A DNA stretch of 64,000 bases, from the NCBI GenBank assembly GCA_018818835.1, contig JAHIRD010000112.1, forward strand, positions 52,022 through 116,021, read 5' to 3'. Each line of letters begins with the position of its first letter. The stretch's first letter is position 1. The notes beneath the pieces were generated by a model. The model saw nothing but the letters and a program-made list of their open reading frames with translations. It was not told the DNA's origin and did not search any database. The DNA comes from Pseudomonadota bacterium. Lineage in GTDB: Bacteria > Desulfobacterota > Desulfobacteria > Desulfobacterales > Desulfolunaceae. This document shows, in pieces, positions 1 to 8,209 of the stretch. Both the position numbers and the translations under genes were made by a program.

Positions 1-389
1 GCCCGAGCCAGACGAATGGCACTCATGGTAGCCTCAGTTCCCGAATTCACCATCCGGACCACATCCACACAAGGGACCATTTCAACAATCATCCGGGCCA
101 GTTCGATTTCACGTTCAGTTGGGGCTCCATAGCTGGTTCCTCTTTCTATAGCCAGGGAAAGTGCCCGATTAACAAAAGGGTTCCCATGGCCCAGAATCAT
201 AGGACCCCAGGACCCCACATAATCGATATAACTATTCCCATCAACATCAAAGAGTTTCGAACCTTGGGCACGTTCTATAAAAAGCGGTTGAATACCGACG
301 GATTTGCAGGCCCGAACCGGACTATTCACACCTCCGGGAATAATCCTAAGAGCCTCTTTATAAAGTTCAGCTGATTTTTCAACAGACAT
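1..389 (-). CDS. hemL: Glutamate-1-semialdehyde 2,1-aminomutase, N-terminal part (cut by window edge)
   Basis: PLP enzyme that converts glutamate-1-semialdehyde to 5-aminolevulinate, the first dedicated tetrapyrrole intermediate. Read on the minus strand from the ATG at 389, the frame is open to the window edge (129 codons). It carries the usual family opening: [22 protein letters not shown], split here as [10 protein letters not shown] then [12 protein letters not shown], followed by [13 protein letters not shown] and the VNSGTEATM phosphate-binding segment. The active-site lysine lies outside the window. It is divergent from the KptA-like gene at 527, with a 137-base gap between them. Recognition is firm; only about 30% of the protein is visible. 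Confidence 0.95.
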   Translation of the reverse strand, partial: MSVEKSAELYKEALRIIPGGVNSPVRACKSVGIQPLFIERAQGSKLFDVDGNSYIDYVGSWGPMILGHGNPFVNRALSLAIERGTSYGAPTEREIELARMIVEMVPCVDVVRMVNSGTEATMSAIRLAR

Positions 390-406
390 GTTAGATTCCT
401 TTCATC

Positions 407-430
407 AGGAAATTTTATTGACAATTTCCT
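407..430. repeat. 8-bp inverted repeat in the hemL leader
   Basis: AGGAAATT and AATTTCCT flank an 8-base spacer, 18 bases upstream of the hemL start. The arms are perfect. It could be a leader hairpin or an operator in the divergent hemL/kptA-like promoter region. The sequence alone does not decide. Confidence 0.4.
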
Positions 431-526
431 TGTTTTCCGATTGAAATGTAAAAGCATCAGATGATTTAACATCTAAACCATAAAATCAAAACAGTTTCTT
501 TCAAAAATTTTCTAAAAAAGGCGGCC

Positions 527-1285
527 ATGGATATTTCACGGTCTCGGGAAAAACTCAATTCATTTCTCGGTTATATATTAGGACGAAGCCCCTACGAATT
601 CGGGCTTGTCCCAGATGATAACGGGTTTGTAAAAATCAAGGATCTTCTCAAAGCGATCCGGGAAGAAGATGGTTTTCGTCATGTCACTTCAAGCAGTCTG
701 GACGAATTGATGGTGACAGTTAAAAACCCTTTGCTGGACATTCAAGGCGATTTGATACGGGCAAGGGATCGTGATCAGCTACCCCTTCCCTCCTTAGAGC
801 AAGGAATTCCCAAACTTCTTTTTATCGGTATTAGGACAAGGGCTCATGGACATGTAATGAATAAGGGCCTTGCCCCCAATGAAGACCAAGCCTATGTGAT
901 ACTTTGTTCGGACAGAGACCTGGCAGAACGCATAGGAAAACGAAGGGATCCTGAGCCGGTGATTATCACTGTAAACACACACAAGGCAGAAGATCTCGGT
1001 GTTTTATTTCTTTTCGCAGGCCAGCATATCTATCTGGCAAGAAGCATACCCATAGGATGTTTTTCCGGACCGCCACTGAGCTCAACGGATGACGATCGGT
1101 CCAAGCCGAAAAAAAACAAGGCCATTGACAAGCGTGTGGCCCCAACACCCGGGAGTTTTTTCCCCGACATCGGTGAAACCTTTTCAAATGCCCCGCATAA
1201 GACAGGTAAGCAAGACAAACTATCGTGGAAGCACAACAAGAAGAAAATACGAAAACAGAAAGAAACGTTCCGGGGAGATTATTAA
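527..1285 (+). CDS. KptA/Tpt1-like RNA 2'-phosphotransferase fold protein, active site degenerate
   Basis: Tpt1/KptA enzymes move an internal RNA 2'-phosphate to NAD+. The N-terminal winged-helix lobe is recognisable at residues 10-45 (NSFLGYILGRSPYEFGL, then G-F-VKIKDLL), and the C-terminal NAD-binding lobe runs to about residue 185. The residues expected for catalysis are largely changed: the Arg-His pair after YIL is Gly19-Arg20, the usual YHGT is FIGI, and the Arg before VHLS is absent. Residues 190-252 form a lysine-rich tail (KPKKNK, NKKKIRKQKE) not typical of the family. An AAGGCGG ribosome site precedes the ATG. Convergent with the PilZ gene, 14 bases apart. Fold assignment is likely; enzyme activity is doubtful. 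Confidence 0.75.
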   Translation: MDISRSREKLNSFLGYILGRSPYEFGLVPDDNGFVKIKDLLKAIREEDGFRHVTSSSLDELMVTVKNPLLDIQGDLIRARDRDQLPLPSLEQGIPKLLFIGIRTRAHGHVMNKGLAPNEDQAYVILCSDRDLAERIGKRRDPEPVIITVNTHKAEDLGVLFLFAGQHIYLARSIPIGCFSGPPLSSTDDDRSKPKKNKAIDKRVAPTPGSFFPDIGETFSNAPHKTGKQDKLSWKHNKKKIRKQKETFRGDY

Positions 1286-1299
1286 TATATGGCCCTATG

Positions 1300-1632
1300 T
1301 TATTTATCCTTGAATACAAAATGATGGATGGCTTCTGCCTGACTCAGGGTCAACATATCAAAATTCACAGCAAAGCCGTTATCAAAGGTCCGCACAATAC
1401 GGCAGGTGGTTTTCACGGGGCCCCTGTCGTGGTTTTCCAAAAACGTCATGGTGGCTAAATGGCCCTCTGAAATAGATCCTGTATTTTCTACACACGCTCC
1501 CGCTTCGCTGATATTGACGATCAAACCACGCTCAAGACGCTGGTTATAAACAAAATCCACCGGCATATACCGACAGTTCTTACGATATTTTTTCCTTTTT
1601 TCCTGATATTTTTCTTTCGTGAAAGGTTCCAT
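1300..1632 (-). CDS. PilZ-domain protein
   Basis: Small cytoplasmic protein (110 aa) made almost entirely of one PilZ domain, the common c-di-GMP receptor fold. The two binding signatures are visible: RKNCR (RxxxR form) near residue 17 and NISEAGACVE (the [D/N]xSxxG form) near residue 40. The N-terminus is strongly basic (EKRKKYRKNCR). An AGGAGG site lies 9 bases upstream of the ATG. It probably forms a short minus-strand unit with the FliL-like gene upstream (1705-2049). Known family role: transmitting c-di-GMP levels to motility, pili or polysaccharide output. The partner here is unknown. Confidence 0.85.
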   Translation of the reverse strand: MEPFTKEKYQEKRKKYRKNCRYMPVDFVYNQRLERGLIVNISEAGACVENTGSISEGHLATMTFLENHDRGPVKTTCRIVRTFDNGFAVNFDMLTLSQAEAIHHFVFKDK

Positions 1633-1704
1633 AACATTCCTCCTTTCCTTTCGTTTTCATTTCGATTATCTCAATAAAACAGTATCTTGAAAAACGGATA
1701 TTTC

Positions 1705-2049
1705 TTACTTCATTCTTTCAATTTTAAAGGCTTCAACCGAAATACGGGAAACGGGTTCACTCAACTGTGATTTTAACACTTTGGTGACAACCGATACCAG
1801 ACGAGATTTTGTATCTATCTGATCTTCATTCCTCTGAGCCAGAATAATTCGTATGGCATGATTGATTTTATCCAGTTTCTCCTTAATTTCATCCACACCC
1901 TTCTTGTTTTTGAATTCAACAAGCAGTTCAAAGCTCACCGTCGCCTTATCCTTTAACATGACAGAGCTTGAAAAATCATAGACATACTCTGTCCTGCTGC
2001 AAGCAAATAAAAGCAGAAAAAAGGATAATAAAAAAAAGCTTTTTCGCAT
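1705..2049 (-). CDS. FliL-like lipoprotein
   Basis: 114-aa protein with a lipoprotein signal: hydrophobic residues 5-16, then a lipobox LFAC with Cys17 as the likely lipidated residue. The remaining 95 residues resemble the periplasmic part of FliL, the flagellar stator-associated protein: a central segment IRIILAQRNEDQ, a helix with SRLVSVVTKVL, and the closing pattern VSRISVEAFKIE, like the family's V-x-x-V-x-F-x-x-F ending. Normal FliL has a transmembrane anchor instead of a lipid, and no flagellar gene is nearby. AAGGAGATATCC precedes the ATG. The family call rests on pattern only. Confidence 0.55.
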   Translation of the reverse strand: MRKSFFLLSFFLLLFACSRTEYVYDFSSSVMLKDKATVSFELLVEFKNKKGVDEIKEKLDKINHAIRIILAQRNEDQIDTKSRLVSVVTKVLKSQLSEPVSRISVEAFKIERMK

Positions 2050-2254
2050 GGATATCTCCTTGGATAATTAAAATCACATGGGCGTGTAAGAACGAACAGA
2101 TTAATAACCATAGGCATAGGCATAGAATATATCTTATTATTATTATAGATTATAATCCACACCAAGTATAGCCCAAACTATAAAAAACACGAACCCGTAT
2201 ATATTATAACCAAACATTGTTAACGAGCCCGGGTCTTTTCATGACAAGGAATGT

Positions 2255-2284
2255 TTGACTCAAGTGCCTTTGTTTTGTTAATAT
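2255..2284 (+). promoter_or_regulatory. Possible sigma70 promoter for the acyl-CoA operon
   Basis: TTGACT at 2255-2260 and TAATAT at 2279-2284 are separated by 18 bases. This lies 234 bases upstream of the crotonase start, and repeat copy 1 lies between them. The rest of the 2050-2517 gap is AT-rich, with a short CATAGG tandem near 2112 and no gene that I can see. Confidence 0.35.
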
Positions 2285-2320
2285 GCAACTTAACGTTCCA
2301 AATGTCCGTTTCGTCTATTG

Positions 2321-2472
2321 GATGAACTCGTAAAATCTCGACGTATGGCTATGGAAAAAGGTCCATAGGCAAGGCATAGTGTTTGACCTGGGTTACGGCA
2401 TACTTAAAGCGTATGTCGAACGTCCGGCCAAACACTATAACGCCGCATATGGGACTTTTTACGACGCCATCA
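2321..2472. repeat. Intergenic repeat, copy 1 (long form)
   Basis: Begins GATGAACTCGTAAAA and ends GGGACTTTTTACGACGCCATCA, so the two ends are inverted copies of each other. Compared with copies 2 and 3 it carries an extra central part with its own inverted arms (AGTGTTTG near 2378 and CAAACACT near 2430), plus an inner GCATAC/GTATG pair. The whole can fold into one long hairpin. No ORF is inside, so it resembles a non-autonomous miniature element. It sits just upstream of the crotonase operon. Confidence 0.8.
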
Positions 2473-2517
2473 CATTTCATCAATCATGAATAATGAATTA
2501 TATACAGGAGCCTCCTC

Positions 2518-3327
2518 ATGGAATACTCCACCCTGATCTATCGTGTCGTTGAACGCACAGGAGTCATTACGCTTAACAGGCCGGAGCGTATGAATGCCGT
2601 CATTGAAGATATGTATCTGGATCTTCAGAATCTCTTATCCCTGATCAAACAGGACCCGGTTATACGAACGGTGATACTCACGGGGACCATCCGCGTAAAA
2701 GAGGGAAAATCCCGACAGATTTTCTGCGCAGGCGCGGACTTGAAAGAACATGCCGCAGGAACCCGGAGCCTTGACCAAAAAAAGAAGTATCTGCAACTAG
2801 CCCATGAAACATGTCGACAAATCTTCGAGTTCCCCAAGCCAACCCTTGCCGTATTAAACGGAGCAGCACGTGGAGCCGGGACAGAGCTGGCCCTTAACTG
2901 CGATTTTATCCTGATGGCCGACGATGCCACCCTGGCTTTCCCGGAAACAAGCCTGGGAACCTGTATCGGAGGTGGTGCATCAAAACACCTGGTCAGTGTT
3001 CTCGGGTTATCCGCCGCCAAAGATCTCATCTATACCGGTCGTGTCATTAACGGAGTTATGGCCTCCAGCATGGGCCTTGCTCACAGTTGTTTTCCCATGG
3101 AGGTCCTGATGGACAAGGCCCTGACCTTTGCCCGGGAGCTTTCCTCCAAAGCCCCCCTGTCCATGGCCCATGCCAAACGCCTCCTTCACCAGAGCATGTC
3201 CCTTAACATCATACAAGTCCTTGATTCGGAGACCGAAGCAATTCTTGACTGCATGAAAACAGAAGACTGGCATGAGGGTGTCCGTGCGTTTTCCCAACAA
3301 CGTACTCCCCTTTACAAAGGGCATTGA
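2518..3327 (+). CDS. Enoyl-CoA hydratase/isomerase family protein (crotonase)
   Basis: 269-aa crotonase-fold protein acting on CoA thioesters in the cytoplasm. The oxyanion-hole segment CAGADLKE is at 70-77. The second segment NGAARGAGTELALNCD contains Glu123, and FPETSLGTCIGGG contains Glu143. Both catalytic glutamates of true hydratases are therefore present, which favours hydratase activity over a glutamate-poor isomerase or hydrolase. The length is typical. The ligase gene begins one base after its stop (TGA then C-ATG), so the two are surely cotranscribed and probably act on the same acyl-CoA. The exact substrate cannot be read from the sequence. Confidence 0.92.
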   Translation: MEYSTLIYRVVERTGVITLNRPERMNAVIEDMYLDLQNLLSLIKQDPVIRTVILTGTIRVKEGKSRQIFCAGADLKEHAAGTRSLDQKKKYLQLAHETCRQIFEFPKPTLAVLNGAARGAGTELALNCDFILMADDATLAFPETSLGTCIGGGASKHLVSVLGLSAAKDLIYTGRVINGVMASSMGLAHSCFPMEVLMDKALTFARELSSKAPLSMAHAKRLLHQSMSLNIIQVLDSETEAILDCMKTEDWHEGVRAFSQQRTPLYKGH

Positions 3328-3328
3328 C

Positions 3329-5485
3329 ATGATGGCCTTAAACCAGATTTTCAAAGCCGAATCCATTGCCGTGGTCGGGGCATCCAAAGATGAAACAAAA
3401 CGAGGATATCAGGCCATTCGCACCCTGATGAACGGCGGGTACGAAGGAACGATCTTTCCTGTCAACCCCCGGGAAGCCAGGGTCCTGGGGCTCAAATGTT
3501 ATAAAAACGTTCTTGACATTGATGAGCCTGTTGATCTGGCCCTGATTACCACACCAGCCCAGACTGTGCCCTATATCCTGGCCGACTGTGGAAAAAAAGG
3601 GATCCAAGGTGCCGTGATCATTGCAGGCGGGTTCGGAGAGCTGGGGACCGAAGGGAAAAAACTGGAAGATGAAATCGTAGCCACAGCAACCCAGTTCAAT
3701 ATCCGAATGGTGGGGCCCAATACATCCGGCATCATCAACACCTGGAGCAATATGAATCTGGTGGGTATACGGAATGTTCCCAAAGGCGACATCGCCTTGA
3801 TTACCCAGAGTGGAAACATCGCCCTTCATATTATCACCGAAGCCATGTTGAAAAGCCAGAAAGGGTTTTCCTATTATGTGGGGGTGGGTAACGAAGCGGA
3901 TATAAAATTCCATGAATATCTGGAGTACTTCAGAAATGACCCAGCCACCAAGGCCATCCTCATGTATGTGGAAGGCTTGCGTGATGGACGGAAATTTCTC
4001 CAGCAGGTTTACAAGACTTCCCGGGAAAAGCCCATTATACTCTTGAAAAGTGGACGTTCTTCAACGGGCCAGAAATCAGCAGGCTCACACACAGGAGCCC
4101 TGGCAGGCATCTCGGAAGTGGCTAAAACCTGTTTTGAACGCGCAGGTATCATCAACATTGAAAACCCCGCTGAACTTTTCCCGGCCGCTGAAACACTTTC
4201 AAGTCTTCCCACCATCAAAAACGACCGCATTGCCATTCTTGCAGATGGTGGAGGCCATGCCACCATCGCTGCTGATCTTTTGTCAGATAACGGCGTCCAG
4301 ATCCCCGAACTAAGCAAAAAAACCCAGGAACGATTAAGGGAAATTCTGCCGAACAACGCATCTGTGGTCAATCCTGTGGATGTGGCCGGAGGAACGGATT
4401 CCAATCCATCCATCTTCGCGGATTGCGCCAGGATCCTTCTGGAAGACAGGAATATCGGAGGCCTTCTGATTGTAGGCTTGTTTGGAGGCTATAGTATCCG
4501 TTTCGCAGAGCAGCTTCGTTTTATGGAAGAGGATGCAGCCCACCGTATGGGCAAACTCGTTAAATCAACAGGAAAGCCCCTGATTCTTCAAAGTCTTTAC
4601 AATGCCGTAAAGCCCCATTCACTTGAACTGTTGAGGTACTACGGGATTCCGGTCTATGAATCCCTGGATATAGCCTGCAAATGCATCTCTGTCCTGGCCC
4701 AGTATGGCCGTTATATCAGCACCTACGAAACCAAAACCAATTTTGAACTCCGATGGGGGGTTCGTGCGAAAAAAGAATGCAACGATATCATCAATCTGGC
4801 ACGCTATGAAAAAAGAAATATCCTCCTTGAACATGAAGCCAAAGACCTGCTTCGATTACACAGAGCACCTGTGTCCCAGGACAGGCTGGCGAAAACCGAA
4901 GAAGATGCCGTGCGTATCGCAAGGGATATTGATGGGGATATCGTTTTAAAAATTGTATCCCCGGACATTCTGCACAAAAGCGAGGCAGGGGGTGTCCGGC
5001 TTAAACTCAAACATGATATTGAAATCCGTGACGCCTTCCGGGAAATCATCGCCAATGCCATGGCCTTTGACCCCACGGCCCGAATCAAGGGCTGCATTGT
5101 CTCACCCATGATGGAAGACGGCTTGGAAGTGATCATCGGCACCAAGATTGATAAACAATTCGGTCCGGTTATCATGTTCGGCATCGGTGGAATTCTGGTC
5201 GAGGTTGTAAAAGACGTGGCGTTCAGAGTGCTTCCCATCTCACGTTCGGCTGCCAACAAGATGATCAAAGAAATCAAATCTGCCCCCATTCTTGAAGGAT
5301 TCAGGGGCAAACCGCCCTTGGACAAGCGGGCCATCAGTGATCTGCTCCTGGTGGTATCTGAAATTATCGAAGCTTACCCTGACATCGAAGAAATGGACTT
5401 GAATCCGGTGATTGTCCATCCCCAGGGAATCGACGTGGTGGATGCGCGAATCATTCTCAAGGAGAAAACATATGATGAACTCTGA
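3329..5485 (+). CDS. Fused ADP-forming acyl-CoA synthetase (acetate-CoA ligase family)
   Basis: 718 aa. Joins in one chain the alpha part (CoA-binding Rossmann domain, IAVVGASKDETKRGY near residue 15, then two succinyl-CoA-synthetase-like domains) and the beta ATP-grasp part (from about residue 500, with DIVLKIVSPDILHKSEAGGV). His254 in GSHTGALAG is the expected phospho-histidine of the ADP-forming family. Such enzymes convert acyl-CoA + ADP + Pi to acid + ATP + CoA, or run in reverse. An upstream in-frame ATG at 3272 lies inside the crotonase gene. The ATG at 3329, with AAAGG 8 bases ahead, fits better. Coupled to the crotonase, so likely part of fatty or aromatic acyl-CoA metabolism. Confidence 0.92.
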   Translation: MMALNQIFKAESIAVVGASKDETKRGYQAIRTLMNGGYEGTIFPVNPREARVLGLKCYKNVLDIDEPVDLALITTPAQTVPYILADCGKKGIQGAVIIAGGFGELGTEGKKLEDEIVATATQFNIRMVGPNTSGIINTWSNMNLVGIRNVPKGDIALITQSGNIALHIITEAMLKSQKGFSYYVGVGNEADIKFHEYLEYFRNDPATKAILMYVEGLRDGRKFLQQVYKTSREKPIILLKSGRSSTGQKSAGSHTGALAGISEVAKTCFERAGIINIENPAELFPAAETLSSLPTIKNDRIAILADGGGHATIAADLLSDNGVQIPELSKKTQERLREILPNNASVVNPVDVAGGTDSNPSIFADCARILLEDRNIGGLLIVGLFGGYSIRFAEQLRFMEEDAAHRMGKLVKSTGKPLILQSLYNAVKPHSLELLRYYGIPVYESLDIACKCISVLAQYGRYISTYETKTNFELRWGVRAKKECNDIINLARYEKRNILLEHEAKDLLRLHRAPVSQDRLAKTEEDAVRIARDIDGDIVLKIVSPDILHKSEAGGVRLKLKHDIEIRDAFREIIANAMAFDPTARIKGCIVSPMMEDGLEVIIGTKIDKQFGPVIMFGIGGILVEVVKDVAFRVLPISRSAANKMIKEIKSAPILEGFRGKPPLDKRAISDLLLVVSEIIEAYPDIEEMDLNPVIVHPQGIDVVDARIILKEKTYDEL

Positions 5486-6278
5486 CCAAAAAAAAGATTA
5501 TTCGGTTTTTGACATTCCCGACCTATTGAATATTTTGTTTCATCCCAGGTCCGAACATCTCCCATCCATATCAGATGGTTCCGTCACCGACCTGATGTTC
5601 GACGTCCCTGACAATGCCCGCATAGGAGCACGGTTCCATATTGCCGGGAAAGATGATCCGATCATTCTTTTTTTCCATGGAAACGGCGAAATTGCATCAG
5701 ACTACGATGATTTAGGTCCCATGTTCACCGCCATGGGACTGAATTTCATGGTCTTTGATTACAGGGGTTACGGACGTTCCACCGGACAGCCCACGATAAA
5801 CCACATGATGGCCGATTGCCGAATCCTGTTTGAAAAAGCACGGGAACATTTAAAAGAAAAGGGGTATCTCGGCCGGATCATTGTCATGGGCCGTTCCTTG
5901 GGCAGTGCCTCTGCCATAGAAATCGCTGCGAACTATCCCATAGAAACGGATGCCCTGATCATTGAAAGTGGGTTTGCCTTTATCATACCCCTATTGAACC
6001 TGCTGGGTCTCTACAGACCCATCCAGGGCGTCTGTGAAGAGGCTGGCCCCATGAATGCCGAAAAAATTAAAACCATCACCGTTCCCACGCTGGTGATCCA
6101 TGCACAGAATGATCACATCATCCCCTTCTCCGATGGCCAAACCCTTTACCACAATTCCGGATCCGACAACAAACGCCTTCTTGAAATCAAGGGCGCCGAT
6201 CACAACACCATTTTTTTCAAAGGACTTAAGGAATACATGCAGGCGATAAAAGAGCTTGCTGATAAAATCAGGTCATAA
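5472..6278 (+). CDS. Alpha/beta hydrolase
   Basis: 268-aa cytoplasmic hydrolase of the alpha/beta fold. The nucleophile elbow is GRSLG with Ser142, the oxyanion strand is FFHGNGE near residue 60, a likely acid is in HAQNDHIIP, and the catalytic His is in KGADHNTIFF near the C-terminus. All three triad members are present. The ATG at 5472 has AAGGAG about 8 bases upstream and overlaps the ligase stop by 14 bases, so it is the third gene of the acyl-CoA operon. It may be a thioesterase or esterase; substrate unknown. An upstream in-frame ATG at 5412 lies within the ligase gene and is less likely. Confidence 0.88.
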   Translation: MMNSDQKKDYSVFDIPDLLNILFHPRSEHLPSISDGSVTDLMFDVPDNARIGARFHIAGKDDPIILFFHGNGEIASDYDDLGPMFTAMGLNFMVFDYRGYGRSTGQPTINHMMADCRILFEKAREHLKEKGYLGRIIVMGRSLGSASAIEIAANYPIETDALIIESGFAFIIPLLNLLGLYRPIQGVCEEAGPMNAEKIKTITVPTLVIHAQNDHIIPFSDGQTLYHNSGSDNKRLLEIKGADHNTIFFKGLKEYMQAIKELADKIRS

Positions 6279-6524
6279 AGCCTGTTGGCGACACTTAAAA
6301 ACTGCGCGACTCACCTTGGCGTTGGATCAAAAGCAAGGATCATAACGAAAAATCTTGGCCAAACCATCCCTTTCTGGTATGATCTTATGACTTCATTGTG
6401 ATTGCTCCAATCCGTACCGCATGCTTCTCTTTCAACACGGATACAGTCTGATTGACCTTTATGTTTTATTGAAAAATGCCTTTCCTCCCTACCGGGGTTA
6501 TTAATTTTCCAAAACGAGGAGCCC

Positions 6525-7085
6525 ATGGAATACAATTATAAAACCATCGACAGAATTTCAAGTTATCTCTGTGAGGCCGTTGTCACTGTGCTTACGGCCA
6601 GTACTCAAAAAAAAATAAACTATTCCCCCACCATCCAGAGCATCCCCAAAGTCACCATGCGACCGGATATCGGATGTTTTGTGGCCATCAGTGGCGATTA
6701 CAACGGTCTTCTCGTGGTTAATTTTTCCGGCAAGGCAGCCATGAATATTTATAAGAGTTATATGATATCCATGGGACTGCCTGAAAACGAACTCTCGAGC
6801 CATTTCACGTCCAATGAGGTCACGGACAGCATCGGCGAAGTCGTTAATCAGATCATGGGTGAATTCATGCGTGTCATTGAAGAACGATTCAATCTAATCA
6901 CCTTTTGTGGCCAACCTAAAGTCCTGGCCCTGAACAGCACCATCACCCTGAGCATTGATTCTGATTACAGGGATAACAGACGGATATCATTTAGTATAGG
7001 CCATGACAGGTTCCAACTTGAACTGGCCATGGAACAGACAGAATTTATCATACTCCCCACAGACAATATGAATGAATTAAAATAA
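6525..7085 (+). CDS. CheX-like / DUF3334-type protein
   Basis: 186 aa, soluble. The opening (ISSYLCEAVVTVLTA, SPTIQSIPKVTMRPDIGCFVAISGDY) and the central VTDSIGEVVNQIMGEF match, as I recall it, the DUF3334 family. That family shares the E-x-x-N-x-x-x-G helix of CheX-type phosphatase/chemotaxis proteins. If active, it would dephosphorylate a response-regulator receiver domain. It stands alone: 246 bases from the previous gene and 499 from the next, with a GAGGAG ribosome site. No chemotaxis genes are adjacent. Confidence 0.7.
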   Translation: MEYNYKTIDRISSYLCEAVVTVLTASTQKKINYSPTIQSIPKVTMRPDIGCFVAISGDYNGLLVVNFSGKAAMNIYKSYMISMGLPENELSSHFTSNEVTDSIGEVVNQIMGEFMRVIEERFNLITFCGQPKVLALNSTITLSIDSDYRDNRRISFSIGHDRFQLELAMEQTEFIILPTDNMNELK

Positions 7086-7126
7086 GCTTTTCGACGAAAA
7101 ACCATGAAGATAGGGTCAAAATAACG

Positions 7127-7140
7127 GGGACTCGAGTCCC
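7127..7140. repeat. 14-bp perfect palindrome
   Basis: GGGACTCGAGTCCC, a perfect dyad centred on the XhoI-type core CTCGAG, 42 bases after the CheX-like gene's stop. It may be an operator or part of a weak transcript end. It is not followed by a T-run. Confidence 0.4.
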
Positions 7141-7444
7141 AAGGCCAGATACCCGGCTGCTGAACACATTGCATTCAGATAAAATGGGATGGGAAAAGGG
7201 TCATACAGAATAGGTGTGTCACAATTCCCTATTGAAGGGTTGAATGCCATTCCGTCCAGGCATAATCCCAGGCATGCCCCCCATAAATATCCATTGAAAG
7301 CCTCATAAATCAGCGTCATTCATGTTTCGATAAAACCCTCAGTCCCATGTCACTTTCGCCCTTTACTCCAAACACAGAGCATAAAATCATGCCCCTGATC
7401 CTTGAATCTGTCCGTATTTCCTACATTTTCCTAAAAAAATAGTA

Positions 7445-7471
7445 TTGACATCAGGACAATATCAACATAAT
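7445..7471 (+). promoter_or_regulatory. Possible promoter of the proton-channel operon
   Basis: Exact TTGACA at 7445-7450, then CATAAT at 7466-7471 with a short 15-base spacer (ATAATT gives 16). It lies 114 bases before the ExbB-like start, in an AT-rich stretch with no other candidate. Confidence 0.4.
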
Positions 7472-7584
7472 TGTTTATTAAAAATCATATGGGTTCGCTA
7501 ATAATGCCCGTGTTTAATCTTCCCGTGGATAATGAAACCAAGGTAACTGTGACTGTTTTTTATGTGTCATTAAAAAGGTAGACT

Positions 7585-8166
7585 ATGGAATTTGTACTTC
7601 ATCTGTTTCGTATGTACCCGGATATAATCAGCACACTGGTCCAAGGTGTTGTTTATATCGGAAGCGCTGTTCTCTTTATCAATGCCCTGTGGATCACCAT
7701 AAGGGCACACAAGCATATCCGCATGATCAATTATGAAAAAATGAAGGCCACTGTCCAAAAAGAAAGCTCCATGGACGACCCTCTGATGATCATCACGGCA
7801 AAAACGTATTATTCTGCCCATTTGGAGCATAATGGAAACGGTTACTCCAAGTCCTTTTTAGCCGATGCAACGTTTCAGCTTATTGAAAATCTATTCCACA
7901 CCAAATATGTGAACAAAATCACCATGATCAGCAACCTTCTCCCGCCCATGGGTTTTATTGGGACCATTTTCGGGATGATCATGATTTTCCTGGCCAAGGG
8001 AGATCCTAACAGCGATCTCAATACAAGCGGCCTTGGAGCCGCTTTATTCACAACCCTGATCGCATTATCCTGTTTCGTTATCATTGAGGTATTGAAAAAA
8101 AATCTAATCAACCTCTCTGAAGTTAGGATCGATAAGGCCCTTGGAATGACATCCAAATTGTTTTAA
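7585..8166 (+). CDS. MotA/TolQ/ExbB-type proton channel subunit
   Basis: 193-aa inner-membrane protein. Three membrane segments can be seen: about 18-40, 118-137 and 150-170. Between the last two are the family marks LLPPMGFIGTIFGMIMIF and GLGAALFTTLIAL (the Thr-Thr pair in TM3 of ExbB/TolQ). The cytoplasmic loop between TM1 and TM2 is about 75 residues. With the ExbD-like protein that follows, it should form a proton-driven channel that powers work in the periplasm. First gene of a six-gene operon (to 15214). AAAGGT precedes the ATG. Whether it serves a Ton, Tol, Agl-like or new machine is not settled by sequence. Confidence 0.88.
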   Translation: MEFVLHLFRMYPDIISTLVQGVVYIGSAVLFINALWITIRAHKHIRMINYEKMKATVQKESSMDDPLMIITAKTYYSAHLEHNGNGYSKSFLADATFQLIENLFHTKYVNKITMISNLLPPMGFIGTIFGMIMIFLAKGDPNSDLNTSGLGAALFTTLIALSCFVIIEVLKKNLINLSEVRIDKALGMTSKLF

Positions 8167-8209
8167 ACACGTTTTTAAGCTATTTAAGATGAATAAGGGA
8201 CCTGTTTTT

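Larger units (their letters stand above)
7086..7584. other. 499-base intergenic stretch
   Basis: Separates the CheX-like gene from the proton-channel operon. It contains a 14-bp palindrome at 7127-7140 and a promoter-like site near 7445 (both listed separately). A 67-codon minus-strand frame (7116-7319) has no recognisable motif or ribosome site, and I do not call it. Otherwise I see nothing. Confidence 0.5.

Noticed and set aside
3338..3913. 191-codon minus-strand frame opposite the acyl-CoA synthetase
   Set aside because: Antisense shadow; the plus-strand gene is certain.
4804..5334. 176-codon minus-strand frame opposite the acyl-CoA synthetase
   Set aside because: Ser/Arg-rich shadow composition, no ribosome site.
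7116..7319. 67-codon minus-strand frame in the gap before the proton-channel operon
   Set aside because: Composition is passable, but there is no ribosome site and no family resemblance; kept only as a remark.
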